Shown: positions 17,242-25,166 of the stretch, in pieces | How the letters are laid out: every line of letters starts with the position of its first letter | Position numbering within the stretch: the stretch's first letter is position 1 | Origin: Iodobacter sp025352645 | GTDB taxonomy: Bacteria; Pseudomonadota; Gammaproteobacteria; Burkholderiales; Chitinibacteraceae | NCBI RefSeq assembly: GCF_033446605.1 | Contig: NZ_JAWQUO010000016.1 | Span: forward strand, 52,775-116,774 | Length of the DNA: 64,000 bases | Direction of reading: 5' to 3' | The notes under the pieces: generated by a model | The model's input: the letters and a program-made list of their open reading frames with translations, nothing else | Database searches by the model: none | Told to the model about the DNA's origin: nothing | Program-made: the position numbers and the translations under genes

Positions 17242-17400
17242 TTATTTATTATTCCAAGCAACTTGATAAGACGGGGACGTCAGCGTAGAAACCTGAGCGT
17301 CTCTTATGCCTTCTTCATGCGCATTGACAATTGCCATATAGATTGCAATGTGCACCAAGGCCACAATAAACAAAACTAATAGATGTGAAGTGAACCGCAT
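17242..17400 (-). CDS. 52-aa single-pass membrane protein, unknown
   Basis: A small frame starting MRFTSHLLVLFIVALVHIAI and ending SYQVAWNNK. One predicted membrane helix at about residues 6-25 is followed by a short polar tail with an EEGIRDAQ stretch. A GGAG ribosome site lies 8 bases before the ATG, and the gene stands alone between the glpT terminator and the hldD terminator. The helix plus ribosome site make it a credible small protein. I do not recognise it. Confidence 0.55.
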   Translation of the reverse strand: MRFTSHLLVLFIVALVHIAIYMAIVNAHEEGIRDAQVSTLTSPSYQVAWNNK

Positions 17401-17531
17401 GATTTTGACTCCATTACGCCGTGTTGATCATTACACTGTAATAGGCAAAAACAGGGTTGAGTAGGTGTAAGCGACAAGGTGCAAAAGCTAAGTAATAAAG
17501 TGCAAAAAACGCGGGCTGAAGTGCTATATAG

Positions 17532-17568
17532 AAGGGAAAAGCCAAGCAAACCGCACGGCTTTTCCCTT
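17532..17568 (-). terminator. Terminator-like hairpin after hldD
   Basis: Perfect 12-bp inverted repeat AAGGGAAAAGCC / GGCTTTTCCCTT around a 13-base loop, 12 bases past the hldD stop. It lacks a long T-run beyond its own T-rich arm. Confidence 0.6.
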
Positions 17569-17579
17569 GTTTGGGCGGC

Positions 17580-18575
17580 TTATTTTTGCAATAAAACCTC
17601 TACATAACGGCCCACACCTTCTGCTACTGTCAAGAAATCCTCATCGTAGCCAGATTCCCTTAGTAAAGTGGTATCCGCCTCAGTAAAGCTTTGATATTTA
17701 CCCTTCAAAGCATCAGGAAACTCAATGTATTCCAGCACGCCCTGCGCCACCATTTCATCTAAAGTGAGCGCAGCTTTACCCTCATGGGCGCGGCAAGCAT
17801 TAACCACCGCCAATGCCACATCATTAAAGGGCTGGGATTGGCCTGTGCCTAGATTATAAATGCCGCAAATTTCTGGGTTATCCATAAACCATAAATTGGC
17901 TTTAACCACATCTTCAACCGAAATAAAATCACGGGTGTGGCCGCCATTAGCGTAACCCGCGTATTCGCCAAATAATTTAACTTTGCCACTCTCTTTATAT
18001 TGATTAAAGTGATGAAAAGCCACTGAAGCCATACGGCCTTTATGCTGCTCACGCGGGCCGTAAACATTAAAGTATCTAAAACCGACAGCCTGCGCGGTTA
18101 ATTCATTCATGCGCTGGCGTAATACTTGATCGAAGAGCAATTTAGAATAACCATATACATTCAATGGCGCTTCGCAATCTGGCGTTTCAATAAAGCCATT
18201 ATCGCCATTGCCATATGTTGCTGCGCTAGAAGCATATAAAAACTGCACTTCCTCGGCCTGACACCAGTCGAATAAGGCCAGCGTATATTGATAGTTATTA
18301 TCCATCATATACTTGCCATTATGCTCCATAGTATCCGAGCACGCGCCTTGATGGAAAATAGCGGTGATTTCGCCGTCATAATGGCCATCACTGAGATCAG
18401 CAATAAAATCTTCTTTATCTGCATAGTGGCTAATCTGACAATCCACTAAGTTTTTAAATTGACCTGGCAGGCTTAAATCATCTACCGCAATAATATCGGT
18501 TTCGCCACGTGCATTCAGGCCCTTGATAATATTTGAGCCAATAAACCCTGCCGCTCCGGTGACCACGATTGCCAT
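17580..18575 (-). CDS. hldD: ADP-L-glycero-D-manno-heptose-6-epimerase
   Basis: 331-aa short-chain dehydrogenase/reductase epimerase making the L-glycero form of ADP-heptose for the LPS inner core. The NAD(P) fold starts at residue 4 (VVTGAAGFIGSNI). The catalytic pair is Tyr141-x3-Lys145 (YGYSK) with Ser116/117 (YASSAATYG). FNVYGPREQHKGRMASVAFH and GGHTRDFISVEDVV are the HldD-specific substrate blocks. About 20 residues longer than the E. coli protein. Monocistronic here, with a palindromic repeat element upstream. Confidence 0.94.
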   Translation of the reverse strand: MAIVVTGAAGFIGSNIIKGLNARGETDIIAVDDLSLPGQFKNLVDCQISHYADKEDFIADLSDGHYDGEITAIFHQGACSDTMEHNGKYMMDNNYQYTLALFDWCQAEEVQFLYASSAATYGNGDNGFIETPDCEAPLNVYGYSKLLFDQVLRQRMNELTAQAVGFRYFNVYGPREQHKGRMASVAFHHFNQYKESGKVKLFGEYAGYANGGHTRDFISVEDVVKANLWFMDNPEICGIYNLGTGQSQPFNDVALAVVNACRAHEGKAALTLDEMVAQGVLEYIEFPDALKGKYQSFTEADTTLLRESGYDEDFLTVAEGVGRYVEVLLQK

Positions 18576-18972
18576 TTTTTATTCCTTATTTAAATGCAAA
18601 TAGTGCCATTTGCATATTAACGCGTGGACACAAAAGCGTGCCCACCCTATATTTAACTTGGCGATGCCTCTTGTTCAATAACGCCGATGTAAATGCATTT
18701 TTTACAGCGAGCAATGCTCAATAAATACGCGGGTTTCACCTCAATCCTATCAACTTAAGCAATCTGCCATTCGTAGGGCGGGTGCAACCCGCGAGTAATG
18801 CTAAAAAAAGCGGGTTGCACCCGCCCTACGATGTTTCAATGCTGGCAATAAATAGATCTAAGTTGATCGCTTGAGGTTTAACGATCAACAATGTCCTTAA
18901 GTTGATAGGATTGGGCTCCATCCGCCCTAGACTATTGATGATGCGTTTGACCAAGAGACATCATCAGAACAT
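18576..18972. other. Intergenic region filled by a composite palindromic element
   Basis: About 400 bases between the GH9 gene end and the hldD start with no credible gene. The element at 18726-18930 takes up the centre. The hldD promoter should lie near 18576-18720. Confidence 0.7.
18726..18930. repeat. Composite palindromic (MITE-like) element, copy B, most complete
   Basis: Outer perfect 18-bp inverted repeats CAATCCTATCAACTTAAG (18742-18759) and its complement (18896-18913) enclose an inner perfect 21-bp palindrome: CGTAGGGCGGGTGCAACCCG(C) at 18772-18792 and its complement at 18810-18830 with a 17-base loop. GGGCGG-type sequence lies outside both outer arms. Same modules appear at 12447 and 51264. 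No ORF inside. Confidence 0.85.
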
Positions 18973-20664
18973 TTAATCTTTGCCAATGCGTGTACTCAGC
19001 GCCAAGAATAGCCATGCCCCATGCGGCATCCATTGCTCTGTCCAGCGCCAACTATTTGCCATTGTGGCGATCTCTGATTTTTTAAAATCAATATCATTTT
19101 CATCATCCAAACCACTGGTAATGCCATTACATACGCCGCCTGGCGCGTTATAAAAGCCCACTTCGTAGCGTGGATTATTGCGCCCCCAGCCCTGCAACAT
19201 GCAGGCATCAAATGGGTTTGCCCCCAAGATCCAATCTAGACAAGCTTGCTCGTACTGCGCCAATTGTGTGACTAGGGGCGCTTCTGTAGCAAAGATACGC
19301 TGCGCCCTTGCAGCAGCCGCCGCAATCGAGCCTAAACGGGCATTCTCACCCTGCCACCAATAACCCGTACCATTATCATGTGGAATAAAAAACTGCGCTT
19401 GACCAATATTCCCTTGTTTTACAAATTGCCGTGGATAGCCAAAAGGGTTATTTACGCTATTAAAGGTTATGGCGAACTCAAACTGGTAGGCCAAACGTAG
19501 TGTTTCTCTGATGCGCCCAGCCAAGGGTGAGGCGGGAACCACTTCGATAAAACGCATCAAGGCGATATAGGGCAGGCCCGCTTCGGCGGCATGGAAGTAG
19601 CTACGCTCGCCAAGGGCATCGGCGGTAAACCACCCCTCTGCCGTTTGTCGCTCCAACAGATTTAAAACTCGCCGTGCAGCTGCGTCTGCATAGCAAGCAC
19701 TGCCGCTCACTGCCAGTAGCTCGCAAGCAGCGAGCAAGGCGCAGTAATCGTCAATAATGTTTTCTGTATTGTCACTTAAGTATTCAATATTGTGCTGCTC
19801 AAGATGGCTAAAGCCCAACTCGGCCGCCTGTAGATATTGCTCACGGGTAAATTCACCGTCACGGTGCAGTGTGGAGGCCCGCGCCAGCGCCGCAATCGCC
19901 ATGCCGCCACCTTGGCGAAACGCCGCCTGATAGCTATCAAACTTTTCACCTTTTTGCGTTTTATACTCACAAATATCACGGCGGTTTTCGTCTTTAGACC
20001 ACTGATCAAACACCGTCATATAGAAATAGCCAGCGGTATCTTGCATACGCAGTAGATAATCTGCGCCGTGCAGCGCTTCATCGGCAATTCTTTCATTAAA
20101 CCATTTGGATTGCGGCGACAATTGCGCGTGGCCATCAATCAGATTCCACACCACTTGCGGCGTTTGCTGTGGATTCATAAAGTTAGCGTAAGACAAATGG
20201 CTTAAATACTTAGAGCAGTCTCCCGATGCGTCATACCAGCCACCATGCACATCACGGCGCTCTTCGCTACCCCACTTTGGGCGGCTTTTATCGGTCTGAT
20301 CATACAGGCCCGTGCAGCGCTGGCCTTTGATGTAATGCACAATATCGGACAGAATCTGCTCAGAAAAAACCCGCTTTGCTACAGCAAAAGTGGCAGACAC
20401 CAAGGGCGGGCTGATCTCATCCAGCAGCAAAAAATACTCACCCTCAACGGCCAGCGCAGAGAAATCGGCCACCCAATAATGCCAAGTTCCTGCACCCCAG
20501 TTATCCACCCCACCGCTTTTTTGTAATTCTCCAGCAAAAGCCAGCTCGCGCGATGCGGCGTGGTAGATGCTAAAACGGCGAGCTATTAAATCTGCAGGCG
20601 CATCAATAATGGCTTTTTTCTGCCCTGCCAATTCAAAACCAAGGTGATTTAAAAGTATTTTCAT
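18973..20664 (-). CDS. Cytoplasmic glycoside hydrolase family 9, likely exo-beta-D-glucosaminidase/chitooligosaccharide hydrolase
   Basis: 563 aa without signal peptide. An N-terminal Ig-like CelD_N domain (about 1-95) precedes an (alpha/alpha)6 GH9 domain. The catalytic-base region is GGWYDASGDCSKY (about residue 142), a variant of the classical GGWYDAGD, and the acid Glu lies near the end in KKSEIATMANSW. GPYxWxG-type features appear as GTGYWWQGENARLGS and LGANPFDACMLQGWG. Homologous cytosolic GH9 proteins of vibrios belong to chitin-utilisation loci, and one from Photobacterium was described as an exo-glucosaminidase. The ROK kinase gene ends 3 bases before this start, which supports amino-sugar catabolism; cellulose is the less likely substrate. 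Confidence 0.8.
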   Translation of the reverse strand: MKILLNHLGFELAGQKKAIIDAPADLIARRFSIYHAASRELAFAGELQKSGGVDNWGAGTWHYWVADFSALAVEGEYFLLLDEISPPLVSATFAVAKRVFSEQILSDIVHYIKGQRCTGLYDQTDKSRPKWGSEERRDVHGGWYDASGDCSKYLSHLSYANFMNPQQTPQVVWNLIDGHAQLSPQSKWFNERIADEALHGADYLLRMQDTAGYFYMTVFDQWSKDENRRDICEYKTQKGEKFDSYQAAFRQGGGMAIAALARASTLHRDGEFTREQYLQAAELGFSHLEQHNIEYLSDNTENIIDDYCALLAACELLAVSGSACYADAAARRVLNLLERQTAEGWFTADALGERSYFHAAEAGLPYIALMRFIEVVPASPLAGRIRETLRLAYQFEFAITFNSVNNPFGYPRQFVKQGNIGQAQFFIPHDNGTGYWWQGENARLGSIAAAAARAQRIFATEAPLVTQLAQYEQACLDWILGANPFDACMLQGWGRNNPRYEVGFYNAPGGVCNGITSGLDDENDIDFKKSEIATMANSWRWTEQWMPHGAWLFLALSTRIGKD

Positions 20665-20667
20665 TTC

Positions 20668-21570
20668 TTATAGGCTCCCTTTTAGCGCTGAAACAGAATT
20701 GGAATTTAGCCAGTTGCGTACTGCCCCTAGCATCCCCGCATGATTGCCCGCCGAGGCTAATTCAATTTGCGTCATAGATTGAAAGTCTGGCAGTAGCTGC
20801 TGCGATACCGCTGCCCTAATATCTTGCAAAAATGGTGCGCCACGGCCAGCAATTCCACCACCTAAAATAATCTTTTCTGGATTAAAGGCATAAATTAAAT
20901 TGGCGATGCCGGTGGCTAATAGGGCCAGCCAATCTGCCACCACCGCTTGCATCACCACATCCCCCGCGTCCACACGGGCAAACACCGCTTTTCCATCTAA
21001 GCCCAGCTCGCCGCTTGCGGCCACTGCCCGCCGTACCAAGCCCGACATCGAGGCTTGCGACTCCCAAACCTGCCCGCCGATATTCATATAGCCCCACTCG
21101 CCTGCGGCAGCGCGATGCCCACGATGTAAATGCCCTCCTAGTACAATGCCGCCACCAATACCCGTGCCAATCGCTAAAGCTAAATAATCTTGCACACCTT
21201 GCGCCGCCCCCGTCCAGCCTTCGGCCAAGGCCACACAATTCACATCATTTTCTGCCGTAACGGGCAGGCCAAACTCGGCTTCAAATACGGGGATCAGCGA
21301 AATGCCTGGGTACTGAGGTACGGCTTCCGCAGCGCCTAAAACGGTGCCGCGCTTTGGCTCAATCAGGCCAAGGCTACTGATAGCAATACCACAGGGTTGA
21401 TATTGCGCCACCAAAGGGCGAGCCAATTCAAGCAACCGCACCAACAAGGCGGGGCCACCGTCACTAGCGCAAGTATTTTGACTATGCGCGGCGATCACTT
21501 CGCCGGTATTACTCACTATGCCGTACTTTATTTGCGTGCCGCCTATATCAAAGGCTAAGAGCTGGGGCAT
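20668..21570 (-). CDS. ROK-family sugar kinase, possible glucosamine/N-acetylglucosamine kinase
   Basis: 300 aa actin-fold kinase. ATP-binding DIGGTQIKYG starts at residue 8 and the second phosphate motif is IGTGIGGGIVLGG. The sugar-binding END (TAENDVNCVALAE) and GHxxxGExG-type block (GHRAAAGEWGYM) are present, but the Cys cluster of zinc-containing ROK kinases is missing. It is immediately upstream of the GH9 gene (3-base gap), so it probably phosphorylates the monosaccharide released by that enzyme. The exact sugar cannot be read from sequence. Confidence 0.82.
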   Translation of the reverse strand: MPQLLAFDIGGTQIKYGIVSNTGEVIAAHSQNTCASDGGPALLVRLLELARPLVAQYQPCGIAISSLGLIEPKRGTVLGAAEAVPQYPGISLIPVFEAEFGLPVTAENDVNCVALAEGWTGAAQGVQDYLALAIGTGIGGGIVLGGHLHRGHRAAAGEWGYMNIGGQVWESQASMSGLVRRAVAASGELGLDGKAVFARVDAGDVVMQAVVADWLALLATGIANLIYAFNPEKIILGGGIAGRGAPFLQDIRAAVSQQLLPDFQSMTQIELASAGNHAGMLGAVRNWLNSNSVSALKGSL

Positions 21571-21598
21571 AACATTGTTCCATCAATGAATTAATTAA

Positions 21599-22273
21599 CT
21601 AAATCTTTATTTCCCAATTAATTGCAGTTTTACCCCGTGCAATTAAATATTGATTGGCGGCCGAGAAATGTCCATTACCAATAAAACCACGATACACCGA
21701 GAGCGGCGATGGGTGGGCCGAGCATAAAATGCAATGCTGGCTGCTATCAATCAGTGCTTGTTTTTTTTGTGCGTAAGCGCCCCATAGCATAAATACCAAA
21801 TGCGGGTAGCGCTCGGCCAGCGATTTGATCAAAACATCACTTAATCCTTCCCAGCCCTGCTTAGCGTGCGATGCGGCGCGATCCGCCTCCACCGTTAACA
21901 CGCAGTTCAATAACAAAACCCCCTGCTGCGCCCAGCTTTCTAGATTGCCATGCTGTGGTGGGCTATGCCCCAAATCTCGGGCAATTTCTTTAAAAATATT
22001 AACTAAAGATGGCGGCGTTTTCACACCTATTGGCACCGAAAAGCTTAATCCGTGCGCCTCGCCAGCACCGTGATAAGGATCTTGCCCTAGGATCACTACT
22101 TTAACGTTTTCAGGCGCAACACTATTAAGTGCCGCAAACCAAAGGGGCTGTGACGGGTAGATAGTTTTACCGGCAGCAAGCTCAGCCGCTAAAAACGCAT
22201 TGAGCTGCTGCCATTTTGCACTGACCAATACCTCGCCCGCTAAGGCTTGCCACGCTTCAGGCAAGCGCATCAT
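21599..22273 (-). CDS. ung: Uracil-DNA glycosylase, family 1
   Basis: 224-aa repair enzyme removing uracil from DNA. The water-activating motif GQDPYHG has the catalytic Asp65, the second active-site motif HPSPLS has His187, and LLNCVLTVE is the uracil-binding block. The start overlaps the end of the PilZ-like gene by 4 bases, with a second Met directly after. Probably cotranscribed with that gene; the kinase gene follows 28 bases after ung, so all may form one transcript. Confidence 0.95.
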   Translation of the reverse strand: MMRLPEAWQALAGEVLVSAKWQQLNAFLAAELAAGKTIYPSQPLWFAALNSVAPENVKVVILGQDPYHGAGEAHGLSFSVPIGVKTPPSLVNIFKEIARDLGHSPPQHGNLESWAQQGVLLLNCVLTVEADRAASHAKQGWEGLSDVLIKSLAERYPHLVFMLWGAYAQKKQALIDSSQHCILCSAHPSPLSVYRGFIGNGHFSAANQYLIARGKTAINWEIKI

Positions 22274-22776
22274 GCCGCGGCTCCACGCTCGGCATGCACG
22301 ATGCGGCGATGGTTTCTAAATACGGTGCGCTCAAACCAATCGCGTAAGGCTTCTTCTTTTAACTGCAAGCGAGCAGTGATGGCATAGCCTTGCCCACTCA
22401 CTACACATGAAATAATTTCGGCAGGCAATTGCAAGGAAAAAGGCAGTATATGCGAAAGACTTAGCGTCAGCGCGCCATGAGCGCCCACCGGCAAAGCCGT
22501 AGCATCTAGCCAAGAGATCGTTTCTAAACTAATAACGGCCTCTTTGGCTGTAGGCAAATCTTGGCTTAGGTGCTTGGCAGTCCAAAGCAGCATCAAATCC
22601 AGCTTGGCATGCAAAGCCTCTTGGGCGTGATTGCGCTCATCGCTACTGGCTTCAAACTCAGCCAATACCGCCAGATAGCGAGTGGCTTCAAATGCGCTTT
22701 GCTGCAAAGTGGCATGCCAAGCAATCGGCAGGTGAGCAAAAAAATGTACGCCATCAGGAATAGGAAGCTGATTCAT
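22270..22776 (-). CDS. Probable PilZ-like (c-di-GMP binding type) protein
   Basis: 168 aa from the ATG at 22776; an upstream TTG five codons earlier lacks a ribosome site, and the ATG's own site is weak too. The first 80 residues look helical (FEATRYLAVLAEFEASSDERNHAQEAL). The rest reads like an atypical PilZ barrel: SWLDATALPVGAHGALTLSLSHILPF, then AITARLQLKEEALRDWFERTVFRNHRRI. The classical RxxxR and DxSxxG ligand motifs are not clear, so ligand binding is uncertain. Overlaps ung by 4 bases. No membrane segments. Confidence 0.5.
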   Translation of the reverse strand: MNQLPIPDGVHFFAHLPIAWHATLQQSAFEATRYLAVLAEFEASSDERNHAQEALHAKLDLMLLWTAKHLSQDLPTAKEAVISLETISWLDATALPVGAHGALTLSLSHILPFSLQLPAEIISCVVSGQGYAITARLQLKEEALRDWFERTVFRNHRRIVHAERGAAA

Positions 22777-22916
22777 AAGATTTGAACCCAAATGTTGTTT
22801 TACAAATTATAACGCGGCAACCTTGCCATTTTGCTAGCAAATTTGCATCAAACGTCAACAGTTTCTTGCAAAAAGGCCTATAAAAACATGAGTAATATTG
22901 ACTTGGACCTGATGTC

Positions 22917-23963
22917 ATGCGCTACTTTGCACTGTTTTTGTGTTTAATGTTTGCTTTAGCTCGCGGCAATGAGCCTAGCCACGCGGCGGCCCCAAGCAAG
23001 GTGGAGAGTAAGCCTAGTCATGAGCCACCGGCTAGCCATGAAGCAGCAACTAAAGACGCGCCCAAGGCCAGTCATGAAGCACCCGCCAAAGCCGCGCCAA
23101 AGCCCAGTACTGCAGAGCCACCCGTCAGCGAAATACTCACCCCCCCTGTACATGCCGCGCCCCCACTGGGCAAGCATGGCATCCCCAATCCAAGCGTGAG
23201 CCATGCCCCAAAAAAACGACCAAGCCACGCCCCAGCGCATGGTGCGGCCCATGCACCATCAGGGCATGCCGCCCCTCATGAGGGCGGGCACTGGGCTTAT
23301 GAAGGCAATACAGGACCAGAGAACTGGGGAGGAATGAGTCCTTCATTTGCTTTATGTAGAGAGGGCCGTGAGCAATCACCCATTAATATTACAACCAGCT
23401 ACGCGCAAGAAATGGAGAAGATAAAATTTAACTACGGCATGACTAAGATTACCGTGGTTAACAATGGGCACACAATCCAACTGAATATTGACCCAGGCAG
23501 CTTTATTGAGGCGCTAGGTGCTAAATACCAGCTATTGCAGTTCCATTTTCACACCCCAAGTGAAGAAGCCATTGGCGGCATCCGCTACCCTATGGTGGCC
23601 CACTTGGTGCACAAAAGTGACGATGGCAAGCTGGCCGTAGTCGCCGCGCTCATTCAGCAAGGCGCGCAAGACAATCCTTTAATAGAAGCGCTATGGGACA
23701 AAATGCCAAGCGAGCATAATGAGACCCGCACCTTTGACAAGCTCACTTATAGCCCCGCCGCTCTACTCCCCCTTGATCAATCTTTTTATACTTTTATGGG
23801 CTCACTCACCACGCCGCCTTGCTCTGAAGGCGTGCGCTGGCTGGTAATGAAAAACCCTTTAAGTATTTCTGCCCGCCAAATTGCTCGTTTTAGAAAAGAA
23901 TTCCCCATGAACGCCCGACCAATTCAAGCGATTAACGCTCGAAATGTGATGGAGGGGATGTAG
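22917..23963 (+). CDS. Periplasmic alpha-class carbonic anhydrase with long His/Pro/Ala-rich spacer
   Basis: 348 aa. A signal peptide (MRYFALFLCLMFALARG) is followed by about 105 low-complexity residues full of SHE, SHA, KPS and HAP units, then the catalytic domain from about residue 125 (HWAYEGNTGPENWG). Zinc ligands are His210 and His212 (QFHFHTPSEE) and His229 (VAHLVH); the proton-shuttle/substrate motifs SLTTPPCSEGV and EQSPINI are present. It hydrates CO2 in the periplasm. The usual PSEH is PSEE here. The spacer could tether the enzyme or hold metal ions. Single gene, divergent from the PilZ-like gene. Confidence 0.92.
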   Translation: MRYFALFLCLMFALARGNEPSHAAAPSKVESKPSHEPPASHEAATKDAPKASHEAPAKAAPKPSTAEPPVSEILTPPVHAAPPLGKHGIPNPSVSHAPKKRPSHAPAHGAAHAPSGHAAPHEGGHWAYEGNTGPENWGGMSPSFALCREGREQSPINITTSYAQEMEKIKFNYGMTKITVVNNGHTIQLNIDPGSFIEALGAKYQLLQFHFHTPSEEAIGGIRYPMVAHLVHKSDDGKLAVVAALIQQGAQDNPLIEALWDKMPSEHNETRTFDKLTYSPAALLPLDQSFYTFMGSLTTPPCSEGVRWLVMKNPLSISARQIARFRKEFPMNARPIQAINARNVMEGM

Positions 23964-24083
23964 TTACATCACAAATCATTGGCAACGAAACACACAAGAA
24001 ATTACCTGATTATGAACAAGAGCCACATTACTGCCACTTAAACCAAGGCAGCTAGATATTTATTTTTCGTGTACTCAAGACTA

Positions 24084-24866
24084 TTAAGCGCAACTCAGGC
24101 TCACTTGCCTTTGCCGCTCGTAGCAAAGGATCGCCGCAGCGGCGGCCACATTCAGCGATTCAATCTGCCCACCCATAGGAATCGTCAAGCGTAAGTTGGC
24201 TGCGGCTTGCATCGCTGCAGAAACCCCAGCGCCTTCTGAGCCAAGCACCAAGGCTAAATTTTGCGCAAGATCAACGGTGTAAGGCGGCACGGCCTGCTCT
24301 AGCACCGTTACCGCTACCGCGCCGTTAAAACCAGCGGCAAAAGCAGGCAAAGCCATATGCTCAAGCATATCTAAAACAAAATGCGCCCCCATGCCTGCAC
24401 GCAATACTTTAGGTGACCAAATATCTGCACACTCATCGGCAAGCAACACTTGATCCACACCAAATGCCGCAGCGGTACGCAAGATGGTTCCTACATTACC
24501 AGGATCTTGCACGCCATCCAGCAGCAGGCAAAAGCCGTCTTTCCTTACGGCCTTTGCTGCGGGAATGGCGTACAGCCCCATAATGCCAGTGGTGCTGGGT
24601 AAATCGCTTAACTCGGTAAACAAAGCCTCATCCAAGACGATTTGCGGCACAGTAAACCGCAGCAATAAGGATTGCACTTCGGAGTTTTCTAAGGCGGCGG
24701 GGGTTAAAATAATTTTTTCAAGCAAGCCACCTACATCAGCCAATGCCAATAATAAATGTGTGCCATCTAACAGAGTTTGCCCTGTTTTGCGCCGCTCTTT
24801 ACGGCTAGTTGCCAGCTTTAAAAGCGTTTTAAAAAAGGGATTCTGACGGGAAGAAATAAGCAGCAT
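24084..24866 (-). CDS. TrmH/SpoU-family RNA 2'-O-methyltransferase
   Basis: 260-aa SPOUT enzyme. An N-terminal RNA-binding domain of about 95 residues begins SSRQNPFFKTLLKLATSRKERRK and contains LLDGTHLLLA. The knot domain has motif 1 QDPGNVGTILRTAAAFG, motif 2 LVLGSEGAGVS and motif 3 IPMGGQIESLNVAAAAAI. These are enough for class and cofactor (SAM), not for target; rRNA is more likely than tRNA for this two-domain length. Stands alone on the minus strand. Confidence 0.88.
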   Translation of the reverse strand: MLLISSRQNPFFKTLLKLATSRKERRKTGQTLLDGTHLLLALADVGGLLEKIILTPAALENSEVQSLLLRFTVPQIVLDEALFTELSDLPSTTGIMGLYAIPAAKAVRKDGFCLLLDGVQDPGNVGTILRTAAAFGVDQVLLADECADIWSPKVLRAGMGAHFVLDMLEHMALPAFAAGFNGAVAVTVLEQAVPPYTVDLAQNLALVLGSEGAGVSAAMQAAANLRLTIPMGGQIESLNVAAAAAILCYERQRQVSLSCA

Positions 24867-24889
24867 AGATAACCTAAGATATTACACAC

Positions 24890-24942
24890 AACGACAATTT
24901 ATCCACGAAAAACACTAAATACACGAAAAAACAAATGCAATG
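24890..24942. repeat. Short CCACGAAAA...ACACGAAAA repeat remnant
   Basis: TATCCACGAAAAACAC followed by TAAATACACGAAAAAAC is a short direct repeat of a type common between proteobacterial genes. No inverted partner was found. Confidence 0.35.
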
Positions 24943-25049
24943 CGCATGATCTCTGCTCGAACAACTTTTCATTTTTCATCGGGATAACAAGATTTATTGA
25001 TCGTATAAGTGGTTGATTTTAATTGTTTATTGTTAGGGGCAAACACAGA

Positions 25050-25166
25050 ATGCAACTAATGCGATATCTATTGGTGATTTTGGGCATTTCGTGGATTACG
25101 CCTTTTTTAACCTTGCTGCGTAAGATCCGCAAACCAAGACAAAATCATCTTGACTGGGCAGGATGA
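25050..25166 (+). CDS. Possible 38-aa membrane miniprotein
   Basis: Short frame MQLMRYLLVILGISWITPFL... with one hydrophobic helix (about 6-22) and a basic tail (RKIRKPRQNHLDWAG). The upstream GGGGC is at a long spacing. Its 3' end overlaps the stop end of the HDOD gene on the other strand by 22 bases. The helix-plus-basic-tail pattern supports it, but nothing else does. Confidence 0.35.
   Translation: MQLMRYLLVILGISWITPFLTLLRKIRKPRQNHLDWAG

Noticed and set aside
18726..18930. Rho-independent terminator for hldD or the GH9 gene
   Set aside because: It lies upstream of hldD and upstream-side of the GH9 gene end, has no T-run, and the same sequence recurs elsewhere as a repeat.
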